Shown: positions 6,517 to 16,345, counted from the first letter of the stretch. The stretch: 64,000 nucleotides of DNA from DAITAZ01 sp036824045 (GCA_036824045.1 DAITAZ010000003.1:62001-126000); one strand, 5' to 3'. Notes: generated by a model not told the origin, from the sequence alone. Translations and numbers: made by a program.

Positions 6517-7845
6517 ATGCCAAAAGCTTCTTCACTTTCCCCCCGTGTCGGATTCGTCTCCTTAGGGTGTCCAAAAGCCTTGGTGGACTCTGAGAACATC
6601 ATTACCCGCTTGCGTGCAGAAGGTTATGAGATTTCAGGTTCGTATGACGATGCGCAACTTGTAGTGGTTAACACTTGTGGATTTATCGACTCGGCAGTGG
6701 AGGAGTCGCTCGATGCCATTGGTGAAGCCCTGGCTGAGAACGGCAAGGTAATTGTCACGGGGTGTCTGGGAGCCAAGGGGGATATTGTTCAACAAACCCA
6801 TCCCAAAGTACTGGCAGTGACCGGCCCCCACGCGACGGAAGAGGTGCTCGCGGTGGTACATGAGTACTTGCCCAAGCCCCACGATCCCTTTGCCGACTTG
6901 GTGCCTCCGCAGGGGATCAAGCTTACGCCGCAACATTACGCTTATCTGAAGATTTCGGAAGGGTGCAACCACCGCTGCACCTTCTGCATCATTCCTGCAT
7001 TGAGGGGGGATCTGGAGTCCCGTCCGATTGGCGAAGTCATGCGCGAGGCCGAAAGCCTGGTGAACGCCGGGGTGAAGGAACTGCTGGTGATATCCCAGGA
7101 TACAAGCGCCTATGGGGTGGACGTAAAGTATCGAACCGGGTTCTGGGGGGGGCGCCCGGTCCGGACCCGCTTGTATGATCTATGCAAAGCGCTGGGGGAG
7201 CTCGGTGTATGGGTGCGTTTGCACTATGTGTACCCCTATCCGAGCGTAGATGAGTTGTTGCCGTTGATGGCTGAAGGCCGCATCCTGCCGTACTTGGACA
7301 TCCCGTTTCAGCACGCCAATTCGCGTATTTTGAAGCTGATGAAGCGGCCAGCAAGTTCAGAGAACGTTCTTGCCAGGATTCGACGCTGGCGCGAGATCTG
7401 CCCGGATTTGACGCTGCGCTCGACGTTCATAACCGGCTTCCCCGGAGAGACCGAAGCGGAATTCGAAGAACTCCTGCGCTTCCTTGAAGAAGCCGAGCTG
7501 GATCGGGTGGGGTGTTTCGCCTATTCCCCGGTAGAGGGAGCTTCCGCCAACGATTTGCCCGGGATGCTGCCGGAAGAGGTGAGGGAGGAGCGCAGGGCGC
7601 GCCTGATGGCTTTTCAGGAGGACATCAGCACGCAGCGGCTGGAGCGTTTGATCGGCCGGGAAATGCAGGTGTTGGTGGACGAGATTGACGAAGAGGGGGC
7701 GCTGGCACGAGGCCCCGGGGATGCGCCGGACATTGATGGCTTGGTGGTGATCACCGACGGGCACGAGCTCACTCCCGGTGAGTTCGCTCGAGTCGAAATC
7801 ACCGATTGCGATGTCCATGACCTGTACGCCCGTTGCGTGCAGTGA
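6517..7845 (+). CDS. rimO: Ribosomal protein S12 methylthiotransferase RimO
   Basis: RimO is a radical SAM enzyme that adds a methylthio group to an aspartate of ribosomal protein S12. The 442-residue protein has the N-terminal cluster-binding domain with cysteines C18, C54 and C83, then the radical SAM motif C150-x3-C154-x2-C157 in SEGCNHRCTFC, and a C-terminal TRAM domain near residues 375-440. All three domains are in the usual order and the length is normal. It follows the phaR terminator directly. The sequence separates it from MiaB by the FVSLGCPKALVDSE start typical of RimO. Confidence 0.96.
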   Translation: MPKASSLSPRVGFVSLGCPKALVDSENIITRLRAEGYEISGSYDDAQLVVVNTCGFIDSAVEESLDAIGEALAENGKVIVTGCLGAKGDIVQQTHPKVLAVTGPHATEEVLAVVHEYLPKPHDPFADLVPPQGIKLTPQHYAYLKISEGCNHRCTFCIIPALRGDLESRPIGEVMREAESLVNAGVKELLVISQDTSAYGVDVKYRTGFWGGRPVRTRLYDLCKALGELGVWVRLHYVYPYPSVDELLPLMAEGRILPYLDIPFQHANSRILKLMKRPASSENVLARIRRWREICPDLTLRSTFITGFPGETEAEFEELLRFLEEAELDRVGCFAYSPVEGASANDLPGMLPEEVREERRARLMAFQEDISTQRLERLIGREMQVLVDEIDEEGALARGPGDAPDIDGLVVITDGHELTPGEFARVEITDCDVHDLYARCVQ

Positions 7846-7902
7846 CAAAGCCGCTAGCAGGCCGATGAGGTTCAAGGTGGCTGCATACCGGTGTTGCCCC
7901 AT

Positions 7903-8805
7903 ATGGCAAAGCTGAAACCGCGAATTGGCTTGGCCTTGGGTAGCGGGGGTGCCCGTGGCTGGGCCCATATCGGTGTGCTGAGCGCTTTGGCCGAGCATGG
8001 CGTGACACCGGATCTGGTGGCAGGTTGCTCCATTGGCGCGTTCGTCGGGGCTGCGATCGCCGATGGTGATCTGGACCAGCTGGCCGATTGGGTTCGCGTG
8101 CTTGACCGGCAGAAGCTCATGTCGTTCCTGGACGTGAGTTTCCGGGGTGGGTTGATCAAGGGCGACAAGCTTATCCAGTTTTTTTCCCAGCAGTTCGTCG
8201 ACCGGGATTTTGCGCAGTTGCCGGTGCCGTTTGCGTGCGTGGCGACGGACTTGGTTACGGGACGTGAAGTCTGGCTCAGGGAGGGTAATGTTGCGCGCGC
8301 TGTGCGTGCGTCAATTGCTCTGCCGGGGCTGTTCACGCCTGTCGAGTACAACGGAACGTGGCTGGTCGATGGGGGGTTGGTCAATCCAGTGCCTGTCTCG
8401 CTCTGCCGTGCGATGGGGGCGGATATCGTGATTGCTGTGGATCTGAGTCTGGACCCGGCCAATCGCATCGATCGGCCGGGGAGTCCCCAGTCCGCGGGGG
8501 AGGGCCGCCCCTGGTGGCGTCTTTTCAGCCGTAACGGCGCGGAGTCGGCGAGTTCGGCGGAGGGTTCCAGCAATCCTTCTTTGCTGGAAGTGGTGACGTC
8601 CAGCATCAATTTGATGCAGGTGCGCATTGCCCGTAGCCGCTTGGCGGGCGAGCCTGCCGACGTGTTGATTTCGCCCAGGCTGAACCAGATGGGGCTGATG
8701 GACTACTACCGGGCGGATGAGGCCATCGAAGAAGGGCGCCGAGCTGTCGAGCGCTCACTCGCAGCGCTGCGGCACGCCATGGATTTGCCGGGGATGCCCT
8801 CATGA
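7903..8805 (+). CDS. Patatin-like phospholipase family protein
   Basis: This 300-residue protein has the patatin catalytic elements. The glycine-rich oxyanion loop GSGGARGWAHIG lies near residue 12. The nucleophile elbow GCSIG provides the serine, and the dyad aspartate sits in DGGLVNPVP. The family hydrolyses acyl ester bonds of phospholipids or other lipids, and relatives include RssA/YchK. The physiological substrate is unknown; a link to PHA or membrane turnover is only suggested by position. The start at ATG 7903 fits the family; GTG at 7891 is an alternative with a better-placed AGGTGG. Its stop overlaps the next gene by four bases (ATGA), implying translational coupling. Confidence 0.85.
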   Translation: MAKLKPRIGLALGSGGARGWAHIGVLSALAEHGVTPDLVAGCSIGAFVGAAIADGDLDQLADWVRVLDRQKLMSFLDVSFRGGLIKGDKLIQFFSQQFVDRDFAQLPVPFACVATDLVTGREVWLREGNVARAVRASIALPGLFTPVEYNGTWLVDGGLVNPVPVSLCRAMGADIVIAVDLSLDPANRIDRPGSPQSAGEGRPWWRLFSRNGAESASSAEGSSNPSLLEVVTSSINLMQVRIARSRLAGEPADVLISPRLNQMGLMDYYRADEAIEEGRRAVERSLAALRHAMDLPGMPS

Positions 8806-10211
8806 AGCAGGCGCTGCTGCAGCGACTGCGATCGGCGGTGGGCGCAAGCCATGTGCTGACGGAACCGCAAGATATGGGTGGGTACGTCGCGGATTGGCGA
8901 GGACGATACCGCGGCACCCCCCTATGCGTCGTGCGCCCCGCGTCTGTCGAGGAGGTTGCCAGCGTGGTCGAGGCCTGCTCGGCCCATGGGGTCGCCATGG
9001 TGCCGCAGGGCGGCAATACTGGTTTGTGCGGGGGCGCTGCGCCGGATGTCAGCGGTACGCAGGTGGTGATTGCCCTGCAGCGCATGAATCGCGTACGGAG
9101 CGTGGATGGAGGCAACCAAACACTGGTTGCGGAAGCGGGTTGCACGCTTGCCCAGGTTCAGTCTGCGGCTGAGGCAGCGGGCTGTTTGTTCCCACTCTCC
9201 CTAGCCTCCGAGGGCAGTTGCCAAATTGGCGGAAACCTGTCGACCAATGCCGGAGGGGTTCATGTGTTGCGCTACGGCAACATGCGCGATCAGGTGCTGG
9301 GCGTAGAGGTCGTGCTGGCCGACGGCCGGATGTGGAACGGCCTGCGCCAGTTGCGCAAGGACAATACGGGCTACGATCTGAAGCAGCTGTTTGTCGGTGC
9401 TGAAGGCACCTTGGGGGTAGTGACTGCCGTCGCGCTCAAGCTCCAGTCTCCATTGCGGTCAAGGGCGGTCGCGTGGTTGTCGCTCCCCTCGGTTGAGGTC
9501 GGCGTAGCGCTGCTCGAGCGTTTGCGGGATAGCTTCGGTGCCCGCTTGGTGGCTTTTGAACTGGTGAGCGAGACGGCGTTGTCGCTGGTCCTCAAGCACA
9601 TGCCTGGGTCGAAGCGTCCTGTGGCGGCGGGAGAGTCGTGGAACGCGCTGGTGGAACTGGCTGACAGCATGCCCGGCGTGGATCTGCAGGCTGCCCTCGA
9701 GGTTGCTTTCCCCGATCTACTTGAGCGGGGGGTAGTGACGGATGGCATTGTTGCGCAAAGCCAGGCCCAAGCCGACACTTTGTGGCAACTCCGGGAGAAT
9801 ATATCCGAGGCGCAGAAGGTGGAAGGGATCAGCATCAAGCACGACATCTCGGTTCCCGTCAGCCGGATTCCAGAGTTCCTCGCTGAAGCGGAAGCCCGGT
9901 TGGTCGCGGCTTTCGGACAGTTGCGCGTGGTTGCGTTCGGACACATGGGTGACGGCAATCTGCACTACAACCTTTCCCGGCCGGGAGGGCTAGAGAACGA
10001 GGCGTTCATCGCTCAAACGCCTTTGGCCAACCGGATTGTCCATGATCTGGTGGACGAACTGGGGGGGAGTATCAGCGCGGAGCACGGAATTGGGCAGTTG
10101 AAGCGGGAAGAACTGTGCCGCTACAAGTCTGCTGTGGAGCTGGAGTTGATGCGGTCCATTAAAAAGGTATTTGACCCAAAGGGTCTTTTCAACCCGGGGA
10201 AAATTCTCTGA
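8802..10211 (+). CDS. FAD-linked D-2-hydroxyacid (2-hydroxyglutarate/glycolate-type) dehydrogenase
   Basis: This 469-residue flavoprotein belongs to the family of D-2-hydroxyglutarate dehydrogenase, D-lactate dehydrogenase and GlcD. The FAD-binding domain has PQGGNTGLCGGA near residue 68 and the following NLSTNAGG stretch. The C-terminal substrate domain carries GHMGDGNLHYN and the metal-site region SAEHGIG. Such enzymes oxidise D-2-hydroxyacids to 2-oxoacids and pass electrons to a carrier. The overall architecture is closest to the D-2-hydroxyglutarate group, but the substrate cannot be fixed from sequence. It overlaps the patatin gene by four bases and ends 21 bp from the convergent nnr gene. 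Confidence 0.85.
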   Translation: MKQALLQRLRSAVGASHVLTEPQDMGGYVADWRGRYRGTPLCVVRPASVEEVASVVEACSAHGVAMVPQGGNTGLCGGAAPDVSGTQVVIALQRMNRVRSVDGGNQTLVAEAGCTLAQVQSAAEAAGCLFPLSLASEGSCQIGGNLSTNAGGVHVLRYGNMRDQVLGVEVVLADGRMWNGLRQLRKDNTGYDLKQLFVGAEGTLGVVTAVALKLQSPLRSRAVAWLSLPSVEVGVALLERLRDSFGARLVAFELVSETALSLVLKHMPGSKRPVAAGESWNALVELADSMPGVDLQAALEVAFPDLLERGVVTDGIVAQSQAQADTLWQLRENISEAQKVEGISIKHDISVPVSRIPEFLAEAEARLVAAFGQLRVVAFGHMGDGNLHYNLSRPGGLENEAFIAQTPLANRIVHDLVDELGGSISAEHGIGQLKREELCRYKSAVELELMRSIKKVFDPKGLFNPGKIL

Positions 10212-10232
10212 TCCCTGCCTGCGGGACAGCCT

Positions 10233-11717
10233 TCAGGGGTAGAGCAAAGCGTTTAGCACCCGTCTTGAATAATCCATGACGTCCGAGGCGGTTAGCCCAA
10301 CGGGGCCGATCCCGGCAGCAACGGCTTCATCTGCAGCGCGGCCGTGAAGCCAGACGCCTCCGGCTAGAGCATGATGCGGCGCCCATCCCTGCGCCAGCAG
10401 CGCAGCGAGAATGCCACTGAGCACGTCCCCCATGCCCGCGCTGGCCATGCCTTCGTTGCCGGTTTGATTGATCAGCCAAACGCCTCCCGGGTGTGCGATG
10501 ACGCTGCCACAACCTTTCAACACGACGTGGGCGTTGAACAAGTTTGCCAGTCGGAGAGCCGCATCGATGCGATTTGATTGAATTTCGTCCGTGCTGCACG
10601 CGAGCAGTCTGGCCGCCTCCGTAGGGTGAGGGGTCAGCAAGGTTGGCGCAGCGCGGGCCGCCAGCCTGGTAGCCAACTCTGGTGTGCTGGCGATCAGGTT
10701 CAGCGCGTCGGCGTCGACCACAAGCGGTACCCGGAGATCCAGTGCCTTCGGCAGCACATCCTTCGCTGGTCTGCTTTGACCCAGGCCTGGCCCGATCGCC
10801 ACAACCTGGGCAGCGTCCAAGGCTGCCTCGGGTGATCTGAACATCAACTCTGGCTGGCAGCCGTCAACAGTCGGGCCGCCAGGATCCATGATGCCCAGAT
10901 ACACTCGGCCGCTGCCGAGCTTGAGTGCTGCCCGGGCCGCCAGTATGGCCGCGCCGACCATGCTGGTGGCGCCGCCCACAACGGCGACGCTTCCAAAGCT
11001 GCCCTTGTGGCTATTCTTGCGACGAGGGGTCAGTGCCAAGGCGAAGGAGGCGGGTGTCAGCAGGTGGCCGGGCGGCATGATCACGGTCGAGGCGTCCAGC
11101 CCGAGCTCGTCTAAGGTAACCTTCCCACAGTAGTCCGGGCCGTCCAGGGTCAATAAACCGGGCTTGTAGGCAATGAAGGTGGTGGTGTGTGTGGCCGCCA
11201 CCGCTGGGCCGAGAATCCGCCCGGTGTCCACATCCAGTCCGCTTGGGCAATCGATGGCGAGCCGCGGACAGGGCTGCCGATTGCACCACTCAATCCATTC
11301 GGAATAGACTCCCTCGATCGGGCGAGCCAAGCCGATCCCGAACAGGGCGTCCACCACAAGGTCGGGCGTTTTCTCCGGCGGAGCATCGAGAATTTGGCCT
11401 CCCGCATCCAGCCAGGCGCCGTAGGCTGCGCGTGCATCCTCAGGCAGGGCGTCGGGAGCGGCCCGAAATACGGCGGTAACGTCCAACCCCGTGTGCAGGA
11501 GGTGTCGCGCAAGCACGAAGCCATCGCCCCCATTGTTGCCTGGACCCGCGAGCACGACAACTCGCTTGCCGTCAGTTTCACCGAGCAGACCGAGCGCCGA
11601 CTGGCTCGCTGCGTGCCCTGCGCGTTCCATCAGGGAGGGGGAGGCAAGGGGGAGGAAGTAGGCCTCGATACGGCGAATCTCTTCCGTGCGGTAAATGGCG
11701 TTATGCGTTGAAAACAT
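10233..11717 (-). CDS. nnr: Bifunctional NAD(P)H-hydrate epimerase / ADP-dependent NAD(P)H-hydrate dehydratase
   Basis: The enzyme repairs hydrated NADH and NADPH. The N-terminal epimerase (YjeF_N) half contains AGPGNNGGDGFVLARHL and VVDALFGIGL. The C-terminal kinase-like dehydratase half contains GSFGSVAVVGGA, IGPGLG, VVDADALN and NEGMASAGMGDVLSG. The fused 494-residue form is normal for bacteria. The ATG at 11717 gives the usual short N-terminus (MFSTHNAIYRTEEIRR); an ATG at 11753 would add 12 residues. It is the last gene of the minus-strand map-glnD-deacetylase-nnr run. Confidence 0.93.
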   Translation of the reverse strand: MFSTHNAIYRTEEIRRIEAYFLPLASPSLMERAGHAASQSALGLLGETDGKRVVVLAGPGNNGGDGFVLARHLLHTGLDVTAVFRAAPDALPEDARAAYGAWLDAGGQILDAPPEKTPDLVVDALFGIGLARPIEGVYSEWIEWCNRQPCPRLAIDCPSGLDVDTGRILGPAVAATHTTTFIAYKPGLLTLDGPDYCGKVTLDELGLDASTVIMPPGHLLTPASFALALTPRRKNSHKGSFGSVAVVGGATSMVGAAILAARAALKLGSGRVYLGIMDPGGPTVDGCQPELMFRSPEAALDAAQVVAIGPGLGQSRPAKDVLPKALDLRVPLVVDADALNLIASTPELATRLAARAAPTLLTPHPTEAARLLACSTDEIQSNRIDAALRLANLFNAHVVLKGCGSVIAHPGGVWLINQTGNEGMASAGMGDVLSGILAALLAQGWAPHHALAGGVWLHGRAADEAVAAGIGPVGLTASDVMDYSRRVLNALLYP

Positions 11718-11786
11718 GATGATCAGGCACTGGCTTGCGAACTTGCAGTGCATTCTAAGCTCACCCGGGATCAGCGGGGGAGGGGG

Positions 11787-12713
11787 TCAGGAGGTGCGTC
11801 GGGACTGGTGACGGGCCGCGTGCAGCGCCTGGGCTGCGCAGAGGGTATTGAAGTGGATGGCTACGGTGTCCTCAATTGCCTTGGCGTACCCGCCCGCCAT
11901 GGTGATGGCAACGGGGAGCTGGTGGTCGGCGCAGAAGGCAAACACGGTTTCGTCCCGCTGCTGCAGCCCGTCGATGCTGAGACCCAGCCGCCCAAAGCGA
12001 TCGCCCTTGTAGGGGTCTGCGCCAGCCAGATAGATCACAAGATCCCACGGGCCTGCTGCCTGGCACTGATCCAGGGCATCCCGTAGTGCAGCGAGATAGC
12101 CTGAGTCGCCGATCCCATCCGGGAGAGGAACGTCCAAGTCACTGCGTGCTTTCCGGAAAGGGTAATTCTTCTCCCCGTGGAGCGACAGGGTGAAGATACT
12201 GGAGTCGGCCTCCAGGATACGTGCTGTGCCATCCCCTTGATGGACATCGCAATCAACGACCAAGACCCGGGAGACGCTACCTTCTGCTTGCATCGCCCGG
12301 GCGGCGATGGCGGAGTCATTGAAGACGCAGAAACCAGCACCCCGGTCCGCGTGGGCGTGATGAGTACCCCCTGCCATATTCGCGCTGACGCCATTGCGCA
12401 GCGCGGATCTGCACGCGGCAATCGTTGCCCCCGCTGATCGCAGGGAACGCTCCACCATGGCGGGACTCCAGGGGAAACCAATTTCCCGTTGTTCCCGCGC
12501 ACTCAGCGCGCCCGCGCAGACGCGCTCGAAGTAGTCCTCACTATGAGCCCTGATTACGGCTTCCCGGGTTGCTGCCGCCGGCAGGAGCAGCGAGCAGGAT
12601 TTGGAAAGCTCGGAGTTCTCTACCCACTGGCGCAACTGCGCGTACTTGTCCATCGGAAAGCGGTGGCCTGCGGGCAAGGGCAGGACGAAGGCGCCGGTAT
12701 AGAAAAGCTCCAT
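11787..12713 (-). CDS. Histone deacetylase family protein (class II-like Zn deacylase)
   Basis: The 308-residue protein has the arginase/deacetylase fold. GGTHHAHADRGAGFCVFND carries the catalytic histidine pair, and DCDVHQGDGT carries the zinc-binding Asp and His. The third zinc ligand lies in AGADPYKGDRFGRLGLS. Bacterial relatives act on acetylated lysines, acetylpolyamines or other N-acyl amides. The substrate here is unknown. It sits between glnD and nnr on the minus strand with short gaps, so it is probably co-transcribed with them. The tight linkage with the PII-modifying enzyme is positional evidence only. Confidence 0.88.
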   Translation of the reverse strand: MELFYTGAFVLPLPAGHRFPMDKYAQLRQWVENSELSKSCSLLLPAAATREAVIRAHSEDYFERVCAGALSAREQREIGFPWSPAMVERSLRSAGATIAACRSALRNGVSANMAGGTHHAHADRGAGFCVFNDSAIAARAMQAEGSVSRVLVVDCDVHQGDGTARILEADSSIFTLSLHGEKNYPFRKARSDLDVPLPDGIGDSGYLAALRDALDQCQAAGPWDLVIYLAGADPYKGDRFGRLGLSIDGLQQRDETVFAFCADHQLPVAITMAGGYAKAIEDTVAIHFNTLCAAQALHAARHQSRRTS

Positions 12714-12735
12714 GACCGTACCTCGGCGGGGGGTG

Positions 12736-15303
12736 TCAGATCTGTAATCCCGCGAGGAGTTCGCGCTCGATGCGGAGCAGGCTTTGCGGGCTGCCCAGTT
12801 GACTACCGCTGATCAGGAAAGTGTCTTCCACGCGCTCTCCCATGGTGGCAATCTTGGCCGCATGCAGGACCACATCGTGGTTGGCGAGCACCCGTGCCAC
12901 CGCGAAAAGTAAGCCCGGCCGATCAGCGGCGCTAACGAACATGATGTAGCGGTTTCCCTTCTCGTCCACGCGAATGCTGACTTCGGGAGAAATCGGAAAG
13001 TGCTTTACCTGGCGGGAGATGCGGCTTGGGGCCGGCTCGTCCGGTGGGCCGGGATGGTACAGGCGATCGATCAGTTCATGTTCGAGCAGGGAGATCACGT
13101 CCCGGTAGAGGGTCCGCTCCTGAGGGTCCAGCAGCACGAAGCTGTCGAGCGCATAGCCATGGCGGGTAGTGTGGATTTTGGCGTCCACAATGGTGAAGCC
13201 CAGGCGGCCAAAGTAACCACACAGGCGCATGAACAAGTCCCGCTGATCCGGGGTGTACACCATGACCTGCAAACCTTCGCCGGTCTGGCTAGGGCGAGCC
13301 TTGACCACGGGCGCGGGATCGCTTGCCCGGTAGTAGAGCATGCGGGTGTGCCAAGCAACTTCCTCGGCGTCGTGGCGCATGAAATAGGCCGTGTCCAACT
13401 GACGCCAAAGTTCGGACTCGACGCCTGGCCGCAGACCGTAGTAGCGCAATAGCCGTAACGCATCGTCCTGGCGCTCGGCGCTGCCCAAAGCCTGTTCCGC
13501 CGTGGCACCCCTGAGGAATCTGCGGGTGGCGTGGAAGAGGTCTTCCAGGAGCTTGCCTTTCCAGCCATTCCAGACTTTGGGACTGGTACCCCGAATGTCG
13601 GCAACCGTCAGCAAGTACAGCGCGACGAGGCGGCGTTCAGTCTTTACCACTCCGGCAAATGCTTTGATTACGTCCGGGTCGGCCAGATCCTGCTTCTGAG
13701 CTACCGAGGACATGCTGAGGTGGTGCTCTACCAAAAACACCACCAACTCGGTGTCGGCCTCATCCAGTCCGTGCTGCCGGCAGAACGTCAACGCATCCCC
13801 CATGCCCAGACGGGAATGATCGCCTCCCCGGCCCTTCGCAATATCGTGGAAGATCGCGGCGACATATAGAAGCCAGTATCGGTCAAGGCTGGTGATCAGG
13901 CGACTGCACAACGGGTACTCGTGGGCGTGCTCCGCCATCGAAAAGCGCCGCAGGTTCCGCAACACCTGGAGGATGTGCTGGTCCACCGTGTAGACATGAA
14001 ACAAGTCATGCTGCATTTGTCCCACGATCCGCCCGAATGCGGGCAGGTAGCGTCCCAGGATGCCCCATTGGTTCATCCTCCTGAACTCATGGATCAATCC
14101 GCGCCGCTGCTGGAAGAGCTGCATGAAGAGTGCGCGATGCTTGGGGTTGCGCCGATACTCGGCGTTGATCAAGCCCCGCGCCCGCCACAATGCGCGCAGC
14201 GTCCTGGGAGTCATGCCCTTTAGCTCAGAGCGCTGCTGCATCAGCAGAAAACTCTCGAGAATGGCCTCGGGGTGGCGTTCGAATACATCCTCGCTACGCA
14301 CGTCCAGGCGTTCCCGCTTGGACTGGAAGCATGCGTTGATGGGGAAGGAAACGGGGCTGCCAGGGGCGAGCTTGTCGCTTAGGTTTTCCAGCACGATGGT
14401 GTTGAGCTGGGTGACAGCCTTGGCAGTCCGATAGTAGCGCTGCATGACGTTTTCACTCGCACGCTTGCCAATGGACTGCCCGATCCCCATTTGCTTGGCG
14501 AGAGCTTCCTGGAAATCGAAGAGCAACCGATCTTCCCGGCGTCGTGCCAGATAATGCAGGTGTATCCTCACCTGCTGGAGGAAGGATTCAATTCGGCGTA
14601 ACTGCAGGGCTTCTCCGCTGGTGATCAGCCCGTTCTCCGCCAGTCCGGACCAGTTGCGGCCAAAACCACTGGCTCGCGCCACCCAGAGCATTACGTGGAG
14701 ATCCCTCAAGCCTCCCGGACTTTCCTTGCAATTGGGCTCCAGGCAGTAGGGCGTGTCGTTGAATCGCCCGTAACGCTGTTCCTGCTCCAGACGTTTGGCA
14801 CGCAGGAATCCAAGCGGATCGAGCTGTTCGCGAAAACGGTGCTGAAAACTGGCAAATAGCTGGCGGTTTCCGGCGAGAAAGCGCGCCTCGAGCAAATTAG
14901 TCTGCACCGTGATGTCCACGGTGGCCGTCTCGAGGCATTGGGAAGGGCTGCGTATGCTATGGCCTACCTCGACGCCGGTATCCCACATCGCGCTGATCAA
15001 GGCTTCAAGCCGCGGCTCGGACCCCGGTGGCAGCAATTCCGGTGTCAGGATCAGTAGATCCACGTCCGAGCCGGGGTAGAGCTCTCCTCGCCCATAGCCG
15101 CCTACCGCGGCAAGGGAGAACTCTGGTGGCATGGCCGCGTTCTGCCATAATCGGGACAGCGCAGCATCCACAGCCTTTGAACGGCCGGCAAGGATATCGC
15201 CCGGGCGACCGTGATCGAAAAAGGATTCCCTGAGTTCGGCTTGCTGTTTCTGCAGGTCTGCACGGATTTGCAGGCAGACTTCGCTCAGGGTGCTGGTGAG
15301 CAT
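12736..15303 (-). CDS. glnD: [Protein-PII] uridylyltransferase/uridylyl-removing enzyme
   Basis: GlnD senses glutamine and attaches or removes UMP on PII proteins, setting nitrogen control. The 855-residue protein shows the expected order: a nucleotidyltransferase domain with GGYGRGELYPGSDVDLLIL, a PII-uridylyltransferase helical domain, an HD domain with FHDIAKGRGGDHS, and two C-terminal ACT domains (IVDAKIHTTRHGYALDSFVL and the segment ending at LLAGLQI). I chose the ATG at 15303, with AGAAAG upstream, over an in-frame TTG two codons earlier. It lies 19 bp after map on the minus strand. Confidence 0.96.
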   Translation of the reverse strand: MLTSTLSEVCLQIRADLQKQQAELRESFFDHGRPGDILAGRSKAVDAALSRLWQNAAMPPEFSLAAVGGYGRGELYPGSDVDLLILTPELLPPGSEPRLEALISAMWDTGVEVGHSIRSPSQCLETATVDITVQTNLLEARFLAGNRQLFASFQHRFREQLDPLGFLRAKRLEQEQRYGRFNDTPYCLEPNCKESPGGLRDLHVMLWVARASGFGRNWSGLAENGLITSGEALQLRRIESFLQQVRIHLHYLARRREDRLLFDFQEALAKQMGIGQSIGKRASENVMQRYYRTAKAVTQLNTIVLENLSDKLAPGSPVSFPINACFQSKRERLDVRSEDVFERHPEAILESFLLMQQRSELKGMTPRTLRALWRARGLINAEYRRNPKHRALFMQLFQQRRGLIHEFRRMNQWGILGRYLPAFGRIVGQMQHDLFHVYTVDQHILQVLRNLRRFSMAEHAHEYPLCSRLITSLDRYWLLYVAAIFHDIAKGRGGDHSRLGMGDALTFCRQHGLDEADTELVVFLVEHHLSMSSVAQKQDLADPDVIKAFAGVVKTERRLVALYLLTVADIRGTSPKVWNGWKGKLLEDLFHATRRFLRGATAEQALGSAERQDDALRLLRYYGLRPGVESELWRQLDTAYFMRHDAEEVAWHTRMLYYRASDPAPVVKARPSQTGEGLQVMVYTPDQRDLFMRLCGYFGRLGFTIVDAKIHTTRHGYALDSFVLLDPQERTLYRDVISLLEHELIDRLYHPGPPDEPAPSRISRQVKHFPISPEVSIRVDEKGNRYIMFVSAADRPGLLFAVARVLANHDVVLHAAKIATMGERVEDTFLISGSQLGSPQSLLRIERELLAGLQI

Positions 15304-15322
15304 GTGCAACAGCTTTCTGGAA

Positions 15323-16126
15323 TCACTTACCCGGCCCGGGGGCTGGAGGGGCGCCTGCGGAAAGGGTCAGTACTTCAACGCCTTCCTCGGTAACAAGCAC
15401 CGTGTGTTCCCATTGCGCCGATAGGCTTCTATCCTTGGTGACGATGGTCCAGCCGTCGGGTAGCTCGGAAATTGCCGCTTTGCCGGCGTTAATCATCGGT
15501 TCGATCGTGAAGGTCATGCCCGGCTGCAATTCGAGTCCGGTGCCCGCCTTGCCGTAGTGAAGTACCTGGGGCTCCTCGTGGAAGCTGCGACCGATGCCAT
15601 GCCCGCAAAACTCGCGGACAACTGAGAATCCCTGCCGTTCGGCATGTTTCTGGATAACCTGGCCGATGTCTCCGAGGCGGGCGCCGGGACGCACTTGGCG
15701 GATCCCCAGCCACAGGCATTCGAAAGTCACCTGGCACAGCCGCTTTGCCAGGATGGAAGCGTCGCCTCCGACAGCGAACATCCTGCTTGTGTCACCGTGG
15801 AAACCGTCCTTGATCACCGTGATGTCGATATTCACGATGTCGCCCTTTTTCAGGGCGCGATCCCCGGGCACCCCGTGACACACCTGATGATTCACGGAGG
15901 TACAGATCGACTTGGGATAGGGTTTGTAGCCGCTTGGCGCGTAGTTCAGAGGGGCGGGGATGCACCCCTGCACGTCCACCATGTAATCGTGGCAGAGCCG
16001 GTCCAACTCTTCCGTCGTAACTCCAGGCTGCACATGGGGTGCAATGTAATCGAGCACTTCGGACGCGAGCCGGCCGGCGATCCGCATCTTTTCGATTTCT
16101 TCCGGAGTCTTGATGGTGACGCTCAT
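15323..16126 (-). CDS. map: Methionine aminopeptidase, type I
   Basis: The enzyme removes the initiator methionine from nascent proteins. The 267 residues match type I enzymes. The metal ligands are visible in the motifs VNIDITVIKDGFHGDTSRMF (two Asp), CGHGIGRSFHEEP (His), TIEPMI (Glu) and QWEHTVLV (Glu). The first gene of the minus-strand operon, it is divergent from rpsB across about 220 bp. This map/rpsB head-to-head arrangement is common in proteobacteria. A GAGAAGG ribosome binding site precedes the ATG. Confidence 0.96.
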   Translation of the reverse strand: MSVTIKTPEEIEKMRIAGRLASEVLDYIAPHVQPGVTTEELDRLCHDYMVDVQGCIPAPLNYAPSGYKPYPKSICTSVNHQVCHGVPGDRALKKGDIVNIDITVIKDGFHGDTSRMFAVGGDASILAKRLCQVTFECLWLGIRQVRPGARLGDIGQVIQKHAERQGFSVVREFCGHGIGRSFHEEPQVLHYGKAGTGLELQPGMTFTIEPMINAGKAAISELPDGWTIVTKDRSLSAQWEHTVLVTEEGVEVLTLSAGAPPAPGPGK

Positions 16127-16200
16127 GGCCTTCTCTTCGGCAAACCTCGAAGCCTAGCCGAAGCCTCGCTCGGCCGCAACGCGGCAAAATACTTTCGACC

Positions 16201-16345
16201 TTGAGGAACGAGACTACAACGAGGTATCATTTCAGCTTGCCTTGAATTTTCAGGGCAAGTCACTACACACGTCCGGCAAAGAACAGGGTGCGCCCTCAGG
16301 GCGAGCTGGGCCGGGCGGCGGTATAACCCTATTCGGAGAATTGGT
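16201..16345 (+). promoter_or_regulatory. rpsB promoter and structured 5' leader
   Basis: TTGAGG (16201-16206) and TATCAT (16225-16230), 18 bp apart, are a plausible promoter. The leader to the ATG at 16346 contains two hairpins: CTTGCC with GGCAAG around 16237-16260, and CGCCC with GGGCG around 16290-16303. In other bacteria S2 represses its own mRNA through a leader structure. Whether these hairpins form an S2-binding element here is inference. Confidence 0.45.
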
